A program made the translations under genes and the position numbers. Below, piece by piece: positions 9,542 to 18,917 of a DNA stretch of 64,000 nucleotides. Position 1 is the first letter of the stretch, and every line of letters starts with the position of its first letter. The stretch is from Solwaraspora sp. WMMD791 (lineage in GTDB: Bacteria > Actinomycetota > Actinomycetes > Mycobacteriales > Micromonosporaceae). Location of the stretch: positions 5,495,001 to 5,559,000 of the forward strand of contig NZ_CP120737.1 in NCBI RefSeq assembly GCF_029581195.1, in the 5' to 3' direction. The notes beneath the pieces were generated by a model. The model made no database searches and had not been told where the DNA came from. It saw only the letters and a list, made by a program, of their open reading frames with translations.

Positions 9542-10906
9542 GTGGTGCAGGTGGACGAGGCCGGGCAGGGTGACAACCCGCCGCTGGTTCCCCGCCGGGT
9601 CGCGACGCTGTCGGTACACACCTCGCCGCTGGACCAACCGGGCACCGGGGACGCCGGCGGCATGAACGTGTACATCGTCGAGGTGTCCCGCCGGTTGGCC
9701 GAGGCCGGCGTCGAGGTGGAGATCTTCACCCGGGCGACCGCCGGCGGCGTGCCACCGGTGGTGGAGATGGCCCCCGGGGTGCGGGTCCGGCAGGTGATCT
9801 CCGGTCCGCTGGAGCCGCTGCCGAAGGAGGACCTGCCGGCTCAGCTCTGCGCCTTCACGGCTGGGGTGCTGCGGGCCGAGGCCGCGCGGGCACCCGGCTA
9901 CTACGACCTGATCCACTCGCACTACTGGCTCTCCGGCCAGGTCGGCTGGCTCGCCAAGGAGCGCTGGGGGGTGCCGCTGGTGCACACCGCGCACACCCTG
10001 GCCAAGGTCAAGAACGCCCGGCTGGCGACCGGTGACCGTCCGGAGCCGGCGTCCCGGATCGTCGGCGAGGAACAGGTCGTCGCCGAGGCCGACCACCTGG
10101 TGGCCAACACCGGCACCGAGGCGCGCGAGCTGACCGACCGGTACGGCGCGGACGCCGACCGGGTGAGCGTGGTGGAGCCCGGTGTCGACCTCGACCGGTT
10201 CCGACCCGGGCCGCCCGGCCGGGAGGACGCGACCCGGGTCGCCGCCCGCCGCCGGCTGGGGTTGCCGACCCGCGGCCAACTGGTGGCGTTCGTCGGCCGG
10301 ATCCAACCGCTGAAGGCACCGGACGTGCTGCTGCGGGCGGTGGCGGAGCTGCGCCGGCGGGATCCGGGCGCGGTGGCCGACCTGACCGTGGTGATCGCCG
10401 GCGGCCCCAGCGGCACCGGGCTGGACCAGCCGAGTGCCCTGATCGACCTGGCGGCGTCGCTGCGCATCGACGACCTGGTGCGGTTCTGGCCACCGCTGCG
10501 CGGTGCCGACCTGCCGGCCCTGTTCCAGGCCGCCGACCTGGTGGCGGTGCCGTCGCACAACGAGTCCTTCGGCCTGGTCGCGCTGGAGGCGCAGGCCTGC
10601 GGTACGCCGGTGCTGGCGGCTGCGGTCGGCGGCCTGGTCACCGCCGTCCGCGACGGGCACAGCGGGCTGCTCGTCGACGGGCACGACCCGGCGGAGTGGG
10701 GCCGGGCCCTCGGCGGTCTGCTCGCCGCTCCCGGGCTGCGCCAGCGGCTCGGCCGGGGTGCGGTCACCCATGCCCGGCAGTTCTCGTGGTCACGCACTGC
10801 GGCCGGGCTGCTGCGCGTCTACGGTGAGGCGGTGTGCGCGTACCGCCGGACGGCGGCCGCCGCGATGTGCCGCGACGCCGACGCGTTGTCGGCGAGCATC
10901 CGCTGA
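9542..10906 (+). CDS. mshA: D-inositol-3-phosphate glycosyltransferase MshA
   Basis: MshA is a 454-aa GT4 glycosyltransferase that transfers GlcNAc from UDP-GlcNAc to 1L-myo-inositol-1-phosphate, the first step of mycothiol synthesis. The diagnostic N-terminus [20 protein letters not shown] is present. So are [23 protein letters not shown], the VEPGVDL stretch and the donor-site ExxxxxxxE segment in [18 protein letters not shown] chose GTG after GGAGGGAG; the next codon is also GTG and cannot be excluded. The open frame begins about 60 codons earlier, in repeat DNA. A YbjN-type gene follows after 11 bases, as in M. tuberculosis Rv0486-Rv0487. The nearby MDMPI-domain protein would use the thiol. 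Confidence 0.97.
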   Translation: MVQVDEAGQGDNPPLVPRRVATLSVHTSPLDQPGTGDAGGMNVYIVEVSRRLAEAGVEVEIFTRATAGGVPPVVEMAPGVRVRQVISGPLEPLPKEDLPAQLCAFTAGVLRAEAARAPGYYDLIHSHYWLSGQVGWLAKERWGVPLVHTAHTLAKVKNARLATGDRPEPASRIVGEEQVVAEADHLVANTGTEARELTDRYGADADRVSVVEPGVDLDRFRPGPPGREDATRVAARRRLGLPTRGQLVAFVGRIQPLKAPDVLLRAVAELRRRDPGAVADLTVVIAGGPSGTGLDQPSALIDLAASLRIDDLVRFWPPLRGADLPALFQAADLVAVPSHNESFGLVALEAQACGTPVLAAAVGGLVTAVRDGHSGLLVDGHDPAEWGRALGGLLAAPGLRQRLGRGAVTHARQFSWSRTAAGLLRVYGEAVCAYRRTAAAAMCRDADALSASIR

Positions 10907-10917
10907 CCAGGAGGAGC

Positions 10918-11430
10918 ATGAGCAGGCGGAACGAGGTAGCTGCGCTGATCGAGGCGGTCTGCGCCGAGCGTGAGCTGGCCTGCGAACCGACCGGCGAGTT
11001 CTCGTACGCCGTGACGTTGCCGGGCACCCACAAGCTGAAGACGGTGTGCAACCTGATCGTCGGTGAGCATGCCCTGCGGGTCGAGGCGTTCGTGATGCGT
11101 CAGCCCGACGAACGCCGTACCGAGTTGTGGACCTGGCTGCTGCAGCGCAACGCCCGGATGTACGGCGTGGCGTTTTCCATCGATGCTGCCGGCGACGTCT
11201 ATCTGACCGGTCGGATCGGTCTCGCCGGAGTCACCGAGGACGAACTGGACCGGATTCTCGGATCCGTCCTCACCTACGCTGACGAATCATTCGACACGAT
11301 GTTGGAGATCGGATTCGGTTCGGCGATACGTCGTGAGTGGCAATGGCGGGTCGCCCGGGGTGAATCGTTGGCTAATCTGCAGGCGTTCGCGCACCTTTTC
11401 GATGGGAAGTCGACCGAGGATCCGGGTTAG
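10918..11430 (+). CDS. YbjN domain-containing protein
   Basis: This 170-aa protein has a YbjN-like fold related to type III secretion chaperones, seen in VTLPGTHKLKTVCNLIVG and LWTWLLQRNARMYGVAF. Its function is unknown; the family is widespread and sometimes chaperone-like. The ATG follows AGGAGGAG closely and lies 11 bases after mshA, so the two form an operon. The same gene follows mshA in mycobacteria (Rv0487), suggesting a conserved but unexplained link to mycothiol synthesis. No signal peptide or membrane segment is seen. Confidence 0.9.
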   Translation: MSRRNEVAALIEAVCAERELACEPTGEFSYAVTLPGTHKLKTVCNLIVGEHALRVEAFVMRQPDERRTELWTWLLQRNARMYGVAFSIDAAGDVYLTGRIGLAGVTEDELDRILGSVLTYADESFDTMLEIGFGSAIRREWQWRVARGESLANLQAFAHLFDGKSTEDPG

Positions 11431-11517
11431 TCGACAACCAGCAGGGTACTGCTCGCATGGTGGCGCAATCGTCGCCCACTGCCCCCCGCAGGGACACTGT
11501 CAAGGGAGTGAGCAGAC

Positions 11518-12459
11518 ATGCCTCAGCAGACCAGCAACCGGCGCCGCAGTGCCACGTCGAGCGGATCGCGCGGTACCGCCCGCAGCGCCAGTTCGGGCAC
11601 CCGTACGGCCCGGAGCAGTTCGGGTGGTTCCCGGCCGGCGACCGCGACGATCCTGCGGGCGGGGAGCAGCATCCGGGAGAACGACCTGGCCCACCTGCGG
11701 GTCGACGAACTGCGTGACCAACTGCGCAAGCGGGGTGTCACCGGCACCTCGAACCTGCGTAAGCCGGATCTGATCAAGTCGTTGGCCCGGGCCATGCGAC
11801 GCGGCACTCCGGCCCGGGCGCAGCAGGCGTCGCGGCCGAAGGCCGGTTCGCCGGCCGCCCGCAAGAGCACGTCGCAGAGCGCCCGCAAGAGCACCGCGAG
11901 CGCCCGCAAGAGTACGTCGAGTGCGCGCAAGAGCGCGTCGTCGGGTGCGCGCCGGAGCCCGTCGTCGAGTGCGCGCAAGAGCGCGTCGTCGAGCGCCCGT
12001 AGGAGCGCGTCATCGGGTGGTCGCAAGAGTGCGTCGTCGAGTTCCCGAAAGAGCGCCTCGACCAGCGGTGCCAGGTCCGGCGCTGCCGGTGGGTCGATCC
12101 GGACCGGTCCGTCGTCGTCCCGGTCGTTGAACTACGCGCAGCGCATCGACGGCCCGCAGCAGCACGCCGAACGGCCCGGCCGGAGCCTGGTGACCACCAA
12201 CCGGGCAGTGATCAAGAAGTGGGCCCAGGCACGGGGCGGCAGTCCGGCCACCGTCGGGGCGCCTCGGGACGGGCGGCCCAGCGTGCTGCGGATCGACTTC
12301 CCCGGGTACGGTGGCGCGAACCTGCGGCCCATCTCCTGGGATGAGTGGTTTGCGACCTTTGATGAACGGCGTCTCAATTTCATCTATCAGGAGCAGCGCA
12401 CGGACGGTACGCCGAGCAATTTCTTCCGGCTGGAATCACCGCACCGCGAAGATGCCTGA
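11518..12459 (+). CDS. SAP/Rho-N domain protein with SARKS repeat tail
   Basis: This unusual 313-aa basic protein has a Ser/Arg/Thr-rich N-terminus (1-50). A Rho-N/SAP-like helix-extended-helix follows at about 58-92 (LRVDELRDQLRKRG, LRKPDLIKSLARAM), a putative nucleic-acid-binding fold. Next come about ten tandem S-A-R-K-S units (roughly 113-182), like a histone H1 tail. The C-terminal domain (about 220-313; VIKKWAQARGG, ISWDEWFATFDE, LNFIYQE) resembles small stand-alone bacterial proteins that I recall being mislabelled as glucan branching enzyme. The ATG follows AAGGGAG. I infer a nucleoid- or RNA-associated role from composition and domains only. The repeats are also tandem at DNA level and may vary in copy number between strains. 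Confidence 0.88.
   Translation: MPQQTSNRRRSATSSGSRGTARSASSGTRTARSSSGGSRPATATILRAGSSIRENDLAHLRVDELRDQLRKRGVTGTSNLRKPDLIKSLARAMRRGTPARAQQASRPKAGSPAARKSTSQSARKSTASARKSTSSARKSASSGARRSPSSSARKSASSSARRSASSGGRKSASSSSRKSASTSGARSGAAGGSIRTGPSSSRSLNYAQRIDGPQQHAERPGRSLVTTNRAVIKKWAQARGGSPATVGAPRDGRPSVLRIDFPGYGGANLRPISWDEWFATFDERRLNFIYQEQRTDGTPSNFFRLESPHREDA
11854..12063 (+). repeat. Coding tandem repeat (SARKS units)
   Basis: About ten degenerate 18-21 base units encode Ser-Ala-Arg-Lys-Ser. Serine codons are mainly TCG and AGC in alternating positions. This is an in-frame low-complexity expansion inside the SAP-domain gene. Confidence 0.8.
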
Positions 12460-12711
12460 GCGTATCGCCGTCGTCACTGTTCGACGAGTGGTCGTGGGCT
12501 AAACCTCGACGATGAACCGGCCTGTGTGATTGGCGGTACAACCTGATCCGCTTGTCGGTGGGAACCGCCAGGAACTACGGTTGTGGTACGCGCCGCGCCC
12601 GGCAATTGGCTGGGGGCCACCGGACCGGTTCGGTCCGGTCGACCGGGCAGTGCGTGGGGGATCGGTGGCATTGGGCCGTTGGGGGACGGCGCCACCCGGA
12701 ACCGGCGGTGA

Positions 12712-12750
12712 GTGGGAGCGACGCTTACGGGGGTGAGCGTCGCTCCCCAC
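12712..12750. terminator. Bidirectional hairpin between convergent genes
   Basis: A 12-bp perfect stem (GGGAGCGACGCT at 12714-12725 with AGCGTCGCTCCC at 12736-12747) closes a ten-base loop and can extend on both sides. It lies between the SAP-domain gene and the leftward MFS gene, just past the latter's stop. No T-tract follows, as is common in high-GC actinomycetes. The remaining ~250 bases from 12460 show nothing else recognisable. Confidence 0.8.
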
Positions 12751-12785
12751 CGCCGGGCTTCCCTGTCCGCGCCGGTGACCTGTGC

Positions 12786-14102
12786 TCATTCGCTCCGTGC
12801 GACGACGGTGGTACGCGATGCCGCCGCCGTACGCCGATCGGCGGCCCGCAGTTCGGTCGCCCGCAGTTCGGCGGCCCGCCGTTCGCGTGCCGGACCGGCC
12901 AGCAGTTGACCGATCGCCACCGCCGCGCCGATCACCGCGCAGCCCAGCCAGAGCACGGTGTCCCCGGCGTACTGCCAGACGGCACCGCCGACGATCGGCG
13001 CGATGAACGCGGCGGCCGACCAGGACAACGAGAAGACGCCCTGGTAGCGACCCCGGACCTGCGGTGGGGTCAGCTCGGCGATCAACGTGGCGTTCGACGG
13101 CGAGTTGAGCATCTCGCCGACGGTCCAGATCAGCACGGTGACCGCGTAGAACCAGGCGACGTCGGCGGCGGCGGTCAGCCCGAACCCCAGCCCGACGATC
13201 ACCGCCGCCAGCGCCAGCACGTGCGACCGGCTCCGGCCCGCGATGAACCGGGGCACGAACAGCTGCCCGGCGACGATGAGCACCCCGTTGAGGGCGATCA
13301 CCGCGCCGAAGGTGGCCGGAGAGAGCCCGTCGGCCGCCATCGAGATCGGCAACATCGCGCCGTGCTGCATGAACACCACCGCCAGCAGCACGTTGAGCCC
13401 GACGAAGCCGAGGAAGACCCGGTCGGCGAAGACCGTACGCAGTCCGGCCGGTCGGGTCGCGAGGCCGGCCGTGCCAGCGGCCGGCCCGGCTGCCTCCGGT
13501 CGGGTCTCACCGACGGCGACGAACACGATCGCGGCGGTGGCCAGTGTGGTCGCCGCGTTCACCGCGAACAGCAGGAAGTAGTCGACCTGCGCGGCCAGCC
13601 CGGCCAGGACGGCGGCGAAGGCGTACCCCAGGTTGACCGCCCAGTAGTTGAGCGAGAACGCACGCAGCCGGTCCGCGGCCGGCACCACGTCGATCATCAT
13701 CGCCCCGTACGCCGGGCGGGCGCCCTCGTTGCACATGCCGAGCAGGGCCGCGCCGAGCAGCAGCAGCCACCACCGTTGCGCCAGGCCGAGCGCGAGCAGC
13801 ATGGTGGCGGTGCCGAGGTGGGCGGTGAGCAGTGTCGGGCGGCGGCCCCAACGGTCGGCGAACGTGCCACCGAGCAGTGTGCCGACCGCGCCACCGGCAC
13901 CCCAGGCGCCGAGCACCAGACCGGCCTGCGCCTCGGACAGGCCGCGTTCGGCGGTCAGGTAGATCGCCAGGAAGATGACCACGAACGAGCCGAGCCGGTT
14001 GATCAGGCTGCCGGTCCACAGGTACCAGAAGGTCCGGGGCAGTCCGCCGGCGGTCCGCTGTAGCCACCCCTGCGCGCCCCGCACCACCGCACCCCCGTGC
14101 AC
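12786..14102 (-). CDS. MFS transporter (MdtH-like drug efflux type)
   Basis: This 438-aa major facilitator protein has 12 predicted membrane helices. The signature loop between helices 2 and 3 reads [15 protein letters not shown], and a central cytoplasmic loop around residues 195-215 separates the two halves. Export of a small molecule by proton antiport is expected; the substrate is unknown. The GTG start is the first after a TAGCGT promoter-like element about 25 bases upstream; a downstream GTG pair (codons 6-7) is an alternative. The C-terminal tail is rich in Arg/Ala/Glu ([17 protein letters not shown]), a short repeat that might form a helix. It diverges from gpmA. Confidence 0.92.
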   Translation of the reverse strand: MHGGAVVRGAQGWLQRTAGGLPRTFWYLWTGSLINRLGSFVVIFLAIYLTAERGLSEAQAGLVLGAWGAGGAVGTLLGGTFADRWGRRPTLLTAHLGTATMLLALGLAQRWWLLLLGAALLGMCNEGARPAYGAMMIDVVPAADRLRAFSLNYWAVNLGYAFAAVLAGLAAQVDYFLLFAVNAATTLATAAIVFVAVGETRPEAAGPAAGTAGLATRPAGLRTVFADRVFLGFVGLNVLLAVVFMQHGAMLPISMAADGLSPATFGAVIALNGVLIVAGQLFVPRFIAGRSRSHVLALAAVIVGLGFGLTAAADVAWFYAVTVLIWTVGEMLNSPSNATLIAELTPPQVRGRYQGVFSLSWSAAAFIAPIVGGAVWQYAGDTVLWLGCAVIGAAVAIGQLLAGPARERRAAELRATELRAADRRTAAASRTTVVARSE

Positions 14103-14251
14103 GTAATGACCACCACCCGGTACTGCCCTTACACGCTAGTGGTCGGCGGGTCGCCGTGGCAGCCGAATTACCACGTGGCGGTCGTCACCCCGACCGGTCC
14201 AGGCCCGCACCCGGTGCACCGGCGAGCGGCGGGTCCGGCAGGATGGAGCGC

Positions 14252-15001
14252 ATGACTGTGGGGACACTGGTGCTGCTCCGGCACGGAGAGAGCGAGTGGA
14301 ACGCGAAGAACCTCTTCACCGGTTGGGTCGACGTGGACCTGACCGCCAAGGGCGAAGCCGAGGCACGGCGCGGCGGTGAGCTGCTGGCCCAGCACAACCT
14401 GCTGCCCGACATCGTGCACACCAGCGTGCTGCGGCGGGCCATCCGCACCAGTGAGCTGGCGCTGCACACCGCCGACCGCGGCTGGATCCCGGTCCGCCGG
14501 TCCTGGCGGCTCAACGAGCGGCACTACGGCGCGCTGCAGGGCAAGAACAAGAAGCAGACCCTTGAGGAGTACGGCGAGGAGCAGTTCATGCTCTGGCGCC
14601 GCTCGTACGACACCCCCCCGCCGCCGATCGCCGACGACGACGACTGGTCGCAGGTGGGTGAGGCCCGCTACCGGGAGCTGCCGCCCGAGCTGATGCCGCG
14701 CACCGAGTGCCTGGCCGACGTGGTGGCCCGGATGCTTCCGTACTGGTACGACGCGATCGTGCCGGACCTGCTCGCCGGCCGGCAGGTACTGGTGGCCGCG
14801 CACGGCAACTCGCTGCGGGCGCTGGTCAAGCACCTCGACGGGATCTCCGACGAGGCGATCGCGAAGCTGAACATCCCGACCGGTATCCCGCTGCGCTACG
14901 ACCTGGACGGCGCGCTGCGCCCGATCAACGCCGGCGGCGACTACCTCGACCCGGACGCCGCCGCGGCGGCGGCCGCCGCCGTGGCCAACCAGGGCCGCTG
15001 A
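14252..15001 (+). CDS. gpmA: 2,3-bisphosphoglycerate-dependent phosphoglycerate mutase
   Basis: This 249-aa glycolytic enzyme interconverts 3- and 2-phosphoglycerate. The phosphohistidine motif [10 protein letters not shown] (His at residue 10), [15 protein letters not shown], the [10 protein letters not shown] segment and the second catalytic histidine in [15 protein letters not shown] are all present. The ATG follows GGATGGAG; an ATG three codons upstream is a weaker choice. The alanine-rich C-terminal tail is lineage-typical. Its location before phoU/senX3/regX3 matches Rv0489-Rv0491 in M. tuberculosis. It ends in a strong shared terminator with phoU. Confidence 0.97.
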   Translation: MTVGTLVLLRHGESEWNAKNLFTGWVDVDLTAKGEAEARRGGELLAQHNLLPDIVHTSVLRRAIRTSELALHTADRGWIPVRRSWRLNERHYGALQGKNKKQTLEEYGEEQFMLWRRSYDTPPPPIADDDDWSQVGEARYRELPPELMPRTECLADVVARMLPYWYDAIVPDLLAGRQVLVAAHGNSLRALVKHLDGISDEAIAKLNIPTGIPLRYDLDGALRPINAGGDYLDPDAAAAAAAAVANQGR

Positions 15002-15008
15002 GTCAGCG

Positions 15009-15047
15009 GTCGCGGGTCGGGCCGCTACGCCCGGCCCGACCCGCGAC
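15009..15047. terminator. Strong bidirectional terminator hairpin
   Basis: A perfect 15-bp stem (GTCGCGGGTCGGGCC pairing with GGCCCGACCCGCGAC) closes a nine-base loop. It fills the 51-base gap between convergent gpmA and phoU, so it can serve both. Confidence 0.88.
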
Positions 15048-15052
15048 GCACG

Positions 15053-15700
15053 TCAGTCGTTCGGGGTGACGCCCGTGACGTGGTAGACGACCCGGCGGCC
15101 GGCGTTGACGGCGTGGTCGGCGTACCGCTCGTAGAAGCGCCCGAGCAGCGCACCGTCGATCGCGGTCTCCGCGCCGTACGGCCAGTCCTTGCCCAGCAGC
15201 GTCTTGAACAGCTGGCGGTGCAGCTCGTCCATGGCGTCGTCGTCGCCGTCGAGCTCTGCCGCGGTCTGCGCGTCCGGGGTCCGCAGCACCTCGATCACCT
15301 TGGCGATCATCCGGTCGGCGACCTTCGCCATCTCCGAGAACACCTCGCGCAGCTCGGCCGGTACGGCCGGGGACGGGTGGCGACGCAACGCGGTCTTCGC
15401 CACGTGGTCGGCCAGGTCGCCCATCCGCTCCAGCCCGGAGGCCACGTGCAGCGCGGTGATCGCCATCCGCAGGTCGGATGCGACCGGTGCCTGCCGGACC
15501 AGCAGGTCGGTGACCCGCTCTTCGACGGTGCGGTACAGCGCGTCGATCTCCGCGTCGCTGACCAGTACCAGCTCGCCGGCCTCCCGGTCGGCCGTCAACA
15601 GCGAACCGGTGGCCCGGCGCAGCGCGACCCGCGCCGCCTCCGCCATCGACACCAGCAGGTCGCTGATTTCCTGCAGTTCGGCCTGGAACTCCTCGCGCAT
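15053..15700 (-). CDS. phoU: Phosphate signalling protein PhoU
   Basis: This 215-aa all-helical regulator made of two repeated three-helix bundles links the Pst phosphate transporter to the histidine kinase. Two metal-binding PhoU motifs are recognisable as RMGDLADHVAKTA and ERYADHAVNAGRRV. I chose the ATG after GAAGG; the frame continues upstream, but without a ribosome site. It is divergent from senX3-regX3, the likely partner kinase/regulator, with a 194-base intergenic region rich in GAAC/GTTC elements. The pst genes themselves are not in this window. Confidence 0.96.
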   Translation of the reverse strand: MREEFQAELQEISDLLVSMAEAARVALRRATGSLLTADREAGELVLVSDAEIDALYRTVEERVTDLLVRQAPVASDLRMAITALHVASGLERMGDLADHVAKTALRRHPSPAVPAELREVFSEMAKVADRMIAKVIEVLRTPDAQTAAELDGDDDAMDELHRQLFKTLLGKDWPYGAETAIDGALLGRFYERYADHAVNAGRRVVYHVTGVTPND

Positions 15701-15785
15701 GATCGCCTTCCGTCGTCGGGGCCGGCCCGGTGAGCGGTGCCTTCCGGGGTCGACCACACCGTATTGCTGCTGCGGGGCAGTCAGA

Positions 15786-15834
15786 TGAACACGGGTGAAC
15801 AGAGCGGGGCTGCCGTATGAACATCTGCTGTTCG
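15786..15834. promoter_or_regulatory. Candidate RegX3/PhoP boxes between phoU and senX3
   Basis: TGAAC occurs at 15786 and 15796 as a direct repeat with a ten-base period. The perfect inverted repeat GAACA-N5-TGTTC lies at 15819-15833. GTTCA-type repeats are the core of actinobacterial phosphate-response boxes, though the usual period is 11. Autoregulation by RegX3 is inferred. Confidence 0.5.
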
Positions 15835-15882
15835 CGGTGTGATATGTCCTGTTCGGGTGGCTGGCCAGGTTAACAATGACTC

Positions 15883-15888
15883 TACGAT
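15883..15888 (+). promoter_or_regulatory. -10 box for leaderless senX3
   Basis: TACGAT lies six bases before the senX3 GTG, so the transcript probably begins at the start codon. Confidence 0.6.
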
Positions 15889-15894
15889 CGCCCC

Positions 15895-17211
15895 GTGGAT
15901 TGGGCGGTTCTGGCCGGCGGCGCGGCCGTCGGTGCCGGCGGCGGGCTCGCCGCCGGGCTGCTCCTGGCGCGAGCCCGGGCACGACAACTGGCATCCGCCA
16001 CGGCGTCTCGCCGTGGCGGGCAGCTCACGCCGACCTACGGGAGGCCGTCGATCGTCGCCAACGACACCGCCGCGCCGGCACCGCAGCGCGGCGTCCTCGA
16101 CTCGCTGGCCCGCAAGAGCCTCGACTCGCTGCGGGTCGGCGTGGTGGTGCTCGACGCCACCGACGTACCGGTCCTGATCAACCCGGCGGCCCGTGCGATG
16201 GGGATGCTCCGGGCCGGGCCCACCCCGGGCAGCATCACCGCGCATCCGATCATCCGCACCCTCGCCGGCCAGGTACGCCGCACCGGCGTACGCCGGGAGG
16301 TCGAGCTCGACCTGCCCCGGGGCCGGGAGGGCGGTGCCCAGGACCCGCTCGGTGTGCACCTGCGCGCCGTCGGCCTCAGTGGCAACCACGTCGCGATCGA
16401 GGCCGCCGACGTCACCGAGTCACACCGGGTGGCGCGGGTCCGACGGGACTTCGTGGCCAACGTCAGCCACGAGTTGAAGACCCCGATCGGTGCCCTGCAA
16501 CTGCTCGCCGAGGCGCTGCTGGACGCCACCGACCCGGACAGCGCGGTCGCCGACCCCTCCGAGGACGTCGCTGCCGCGCGGCGCTTCGCCGAACGGATCC
16601 AGCACGAGTCGACCAGGCTCGGTCGGCTCGTCAACGAACTGCTCGAACTGACCCGGCTGCAGGGTGCCGAGCCACTGCCCGCGCCGGACCCGATCGCCGT
16701 CGACTGGGTGCTCGCCGAGGTGGTGGACCGGACCCGGACCACCGCCGCCGCCCGCCGCATCGAGGTGGTGGTGTGCGGCGAGCGCGGGCTGACCGTCTAC
16801 GGCAGCGACAGCCAGATCGCCACCGCCGTGGCCAACCTGGTGGAGAACGCCGTCGCCTACTCCGGGGAGGACACCCGGGTCACGGTGACCATCTCCCGCA
16901 GCGACGACTACGTCGACATCGCCGTGGCCGACCAGGGCATCGGGATCGCCCCGGACGACGTCGACCGGATCTTCGAGCGGTTCTACCGGGCCGACCAGGC
17001 GCGGTCGCGGACCACCGGCGGCACCGGACTGGGGCTGGCCATCGTGAAACACATCGTCACCAACCATGGCGGTCGGGTCGAGGTGTCCAGCACATTGGGT
17101 GGAGGGTCGACGTTCACCCTGCGGTTGCCCGCCAGCCCGCCGGACGCTGCCCTGCCGTTGCCCGAATCGGTTGAGATCGAGCTTGGTCCGGCCGCGTCTG
17201 ACCAGGTCTGA
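15895..17211 (+). CDS. senX3: Sensor histidine kinase SenX3
   Basis: This 438-aa kinase for phosphate limitation phosphorylates RegX3. A single N-terminal membrane segment (residues 3-26) is followed by a PAS-like region (about 70-180). The HisKA domain has the phosphorylated histidine in NVSHELKTPIGAL near 197. The ATPase has N box VENAVAY, DQGIGI and GTGLGLAIVKHI. Many homologues have two membrane segments; only one strong one is visible here. The GTG is six bases after TACGAT. regX3 follows after 34 bases. The C-terminal 25 residues are an acidic/proline tail. Confidence 0.96.
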   Translation: MDWAVLAGGAAVGAGGGLAAGLLLARARARQLASATASRRGGQLTPTYGRPSIVANDTAAPAPQRGVLDSLARKSLDSLRVGVVVLDATDVPVLINPAARAMGMLRAGPTPGSITAHPIIRTLAGQVRRTGVRREVELDLPRGREGGAQDPLGVHLRAVGLSGNHVAIEAADVTESHRVARVRRDFVANVSHELKTPIGALQLLAEALLDATDPDSAVADPSEDVAAARRFAERIQHESTRLGRLVNELLELTRLQGAEPLPAPDPIAVDWVLAEVVDRTRTTAAARRIEVVVCGERGLTVYGSDSQIATAVANLVENAVAYSGEDTRVTVTISRSDDYVDIAVADQGIGIAPDDVDRIFERFYRADQARSRTTGGTGLGLAIVKHIVTNHGGRVEVSSTLGGGSTFTLRLPASPPDAALPLPESVEIELGPAASDQV

Positions 17212-17245
17212 GCGATCAGGCCGGACACACGGAAGGAAAGATCAG

Positions 17246-17929
17246 TTGGCCCGCGTACTCGTGGTCGAGGATGAGGAATCGTTCTCCGACGCGCTCTCCT
17301 ACATGCTGCGCAAAGAGGGGTTCGAGGTCTCGGTCGCGCCCACCGGCACGGTGGCGCTCACCGAGTTCGACCGCACCGGCGCGGACATCGTGCTGCTCGA
17401 CCTGATGCTGCCGGAGATGTCCGGCACCGAGGTCTGCCGGGAGCTGCGGCAGCGTTCCCGGGTGCCGATCATCATGGTCACCGCCCGGGACAGCGAGATC
17501 GACAAGGTGGTCGGGCTGGAGATCGGCGCCGACGACTACGTCACCAAGCCGTACTCGCCCCGGGAACTCGTCGCCCGGATCCGTGCCGTGCTGCGCCGGC
17601 AGAGCACCGAGGCCGCCGAGCCGGCCACCCCGACGCTGAGCGCCGGCCCGGTCCGGATGGACGTCGAACGGCACGTCGTCACGGTCGCCGGCGCCTCCGT
17701 GCAGCTGCCGCTCAAGGAATTCGAACTGCTCGAACTGCTGCTGCGCAACGCCGGCCGGGTGCTGACCCGGGGGCAGCTGATCGACCGGGTGTGGGGCGCC
17801 GACTACGTCGGTGACACCAAGACGCTCGACGTCCACGTCAAGCGGCTGCGGTCGAAGATCGAGCCGGAACCGTCGGCGCCGCGCTACATCGTCACGGTCC
17901 GTGGCCTGGGCTACAAGTTCGAGCCCTGA
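17246..17929 (+). CDS. regX3: Two-component response regulator RegX3
   Basis: This 227-aa OmpR-type response regulator controls phosphate-starvation genes. The receiver domain has acidic pocket VEDEES, phospho-acceptor in LLDLMLP (about residue 52), TA in MVTARD and lysine in VTKPYSP. The winged-helix domain spans about 130-227 (LLLRNAGRVLTRGQLIDRVW, VDV-type recognition helix HVKRLRSKIE). I chose a TTG start because GGAAGGAAAG precedes it and the length equals that of M. tuberculosis RegX3; no ATG or GTG is suitably placed. It is co-transcribed with senX3. Confidence 0.96.
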   Translation: MARVLVVEDEESFSDALSYMLRKEGFEVSVAPTGTVALTEFDRTGADIVLLDLMLPEMSGTEVCRELRQRSRVPIIMVTARDSEIDKVVGLEIGADDYVTKPYSPRELVARIRAVLRRQSTEAAEPATPTLSAGPVRMDVERHVVTVAGASVQLPLKEFELLELLLRNAGRVLTRGQLIDRVWGADYVGDTKTLDVHVKRLRSKIEPEPSAPRYIVTVRGLGYKFEP

Positions 17930-17973
17930 CCGGCGGCGTACCGCCGGCCGCTGGTCGGTCCACCCGCTGCGCT

Positions 17974-18015
17974 GGTCGGCCGATCCGGCGGGCCGGTCGG
18001 CCGATCCGGCGGGCC
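17974..18015. repeat. Two tandem 21-bp repeats
   Basis: Two exact copies of a 21-base unit (beginning GGTCGGCCGATCC) lie between convergent regX3 and the Cys-rich protein gene, three bases before the latter's stop codon. The length is a multiple of three, so they may derive from coding DNA. Confidence 0.75.
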
Positions 18016-18017
18016 GG

Positions 18018-18857
18018 TCAGTCCGCCTGTCTCGCGGCCGGTGGCCGGCGGGCCGGCGTGGCCGGATGGGCCGCGACCAGACCGCGCCGGGCCCGCGCGG
18101 CACACAGTTCGGCAAGGCGGGCGTACGCGGCCTTGCCGATCAGCGCGGTCAGCTCCGGTTCGTAGGACCGGTACATCGGTTCGGTGCCCACGTGTGCCTC
18201 CGGCGACGAGGTGCACCACCAGTCCAGGTCGTGGCCGCCGGCACCCCAACCGCGCCGGTCGAACTCGGTGAGCGTGGAGACCAGCACCTTGCTGCCGTCC
18301 GGCCGCTTGGTCCACTCCTGGTCCCGGCGGACCGGCAGCTGCCAGCAGACGTCCGGCTTGTACTCCAGCGGGTGCACCCCGTCGCGCAGGGCCTGCGCGT
18401 GCAGAGCACACCCACCGCCGCCGGGGAAGTCGGCATCGTTGAGGAACACGCACGGCCCGTCGGCGGAGCGCGTCGCGGTACGCCGGGCCGGGTTCTCGCC
18501 GTCGACGGTGTCCATCTCGGTGTAGTTCCTGAACCCGCGCCGGTGGTGCTGCCAGGTCTGCGGCGTGAGCCGCTTCGCCGCCGCCTTGACCCGGTTCTCG
18601 TCGTCGGCGTCGGTGAAGAACGCGCCGTGCGAGCAGCAGCCGTCGGCGGCCCGACCGGCGATGATGCCGTGGCAGGACTGCCCGAACACACAGGTCCAGC
18701 GCGAGAGCAACCAGGTCAGGTCGGCGCGGACCAGATGCGTGGCGTCGGCCGGATCGGTGAACTCGATCCATTCCCGGGCGAAGTCGAGACCGACCTCCCG
18801 GCTGCGGGGGTCGGCCGGGTCGTCGACCAGTACGCGGAGCTCGTCACGGCGTGCCAC
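18018..18857 (-). CDS. Cys-rich conserved actinobacterial protein (Rv0495c-like)
   Basis: This 279-aa protein is of unknown function. It corresponds in place to M. tuberculosis Rv0495c, between regX3 and ppx. It has eight or more cysteines in conserved-looking contexts: [38 protein letters not shown] and DWWCTS. Metal or Fe-S binding is possible but not shown. Tryptophans and acidic residues are frequent ([15 protein letters not shown]). No membrane segment or signal peptide is present. The chosen GTG lies six bases after TACGCT, which implies a leaderless message; the frame extends upstream through the intergenic palindrome. The C-terminal 25 residues are Ala/Arg/Pro-rich and probably disordered. 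Confidence 0.85.
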   Translation of the reverse strand: MARRDELRVLVDDPADPRSREVGLDFAREWIEFTDPADATHLVRADLTWLLSRWTCVFGQSCHGIIAGRAADGCCSHGAFFTDADDENRVKAAAKRLTPQTWQHHRRGFRNYTEMDTVDGENPARRTATRSADGPCVFLNDADFPGGGGCALHAQALRDGVHPLEYKPDVCWQLPVRRDQEWTKRPDGSKVLVSTLTEFDRRGWGAGGHDLDWWCTSSPEAHVGTEPMYRSYEPELTALIGKAAYARLAELCAARARRGLVAAHPATPARRPPAARQAD

Positions 18858-18863
18858 CTGGCC

Positions 18864-18869
18864 AGCGTA
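18864..18869 (-). promoter_or_regulatory. -10 box for leaderless Cys-rich gene
   Basis: TACGCT (minus strand) lies six bases before the GTG start. Confidence 0.55.
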
Positions 18870-18917
18870 CGCCTGCCAACGCCGGTGAGCTGGGCAGGTG
18901 GCCGGCACGGTGCGGGA

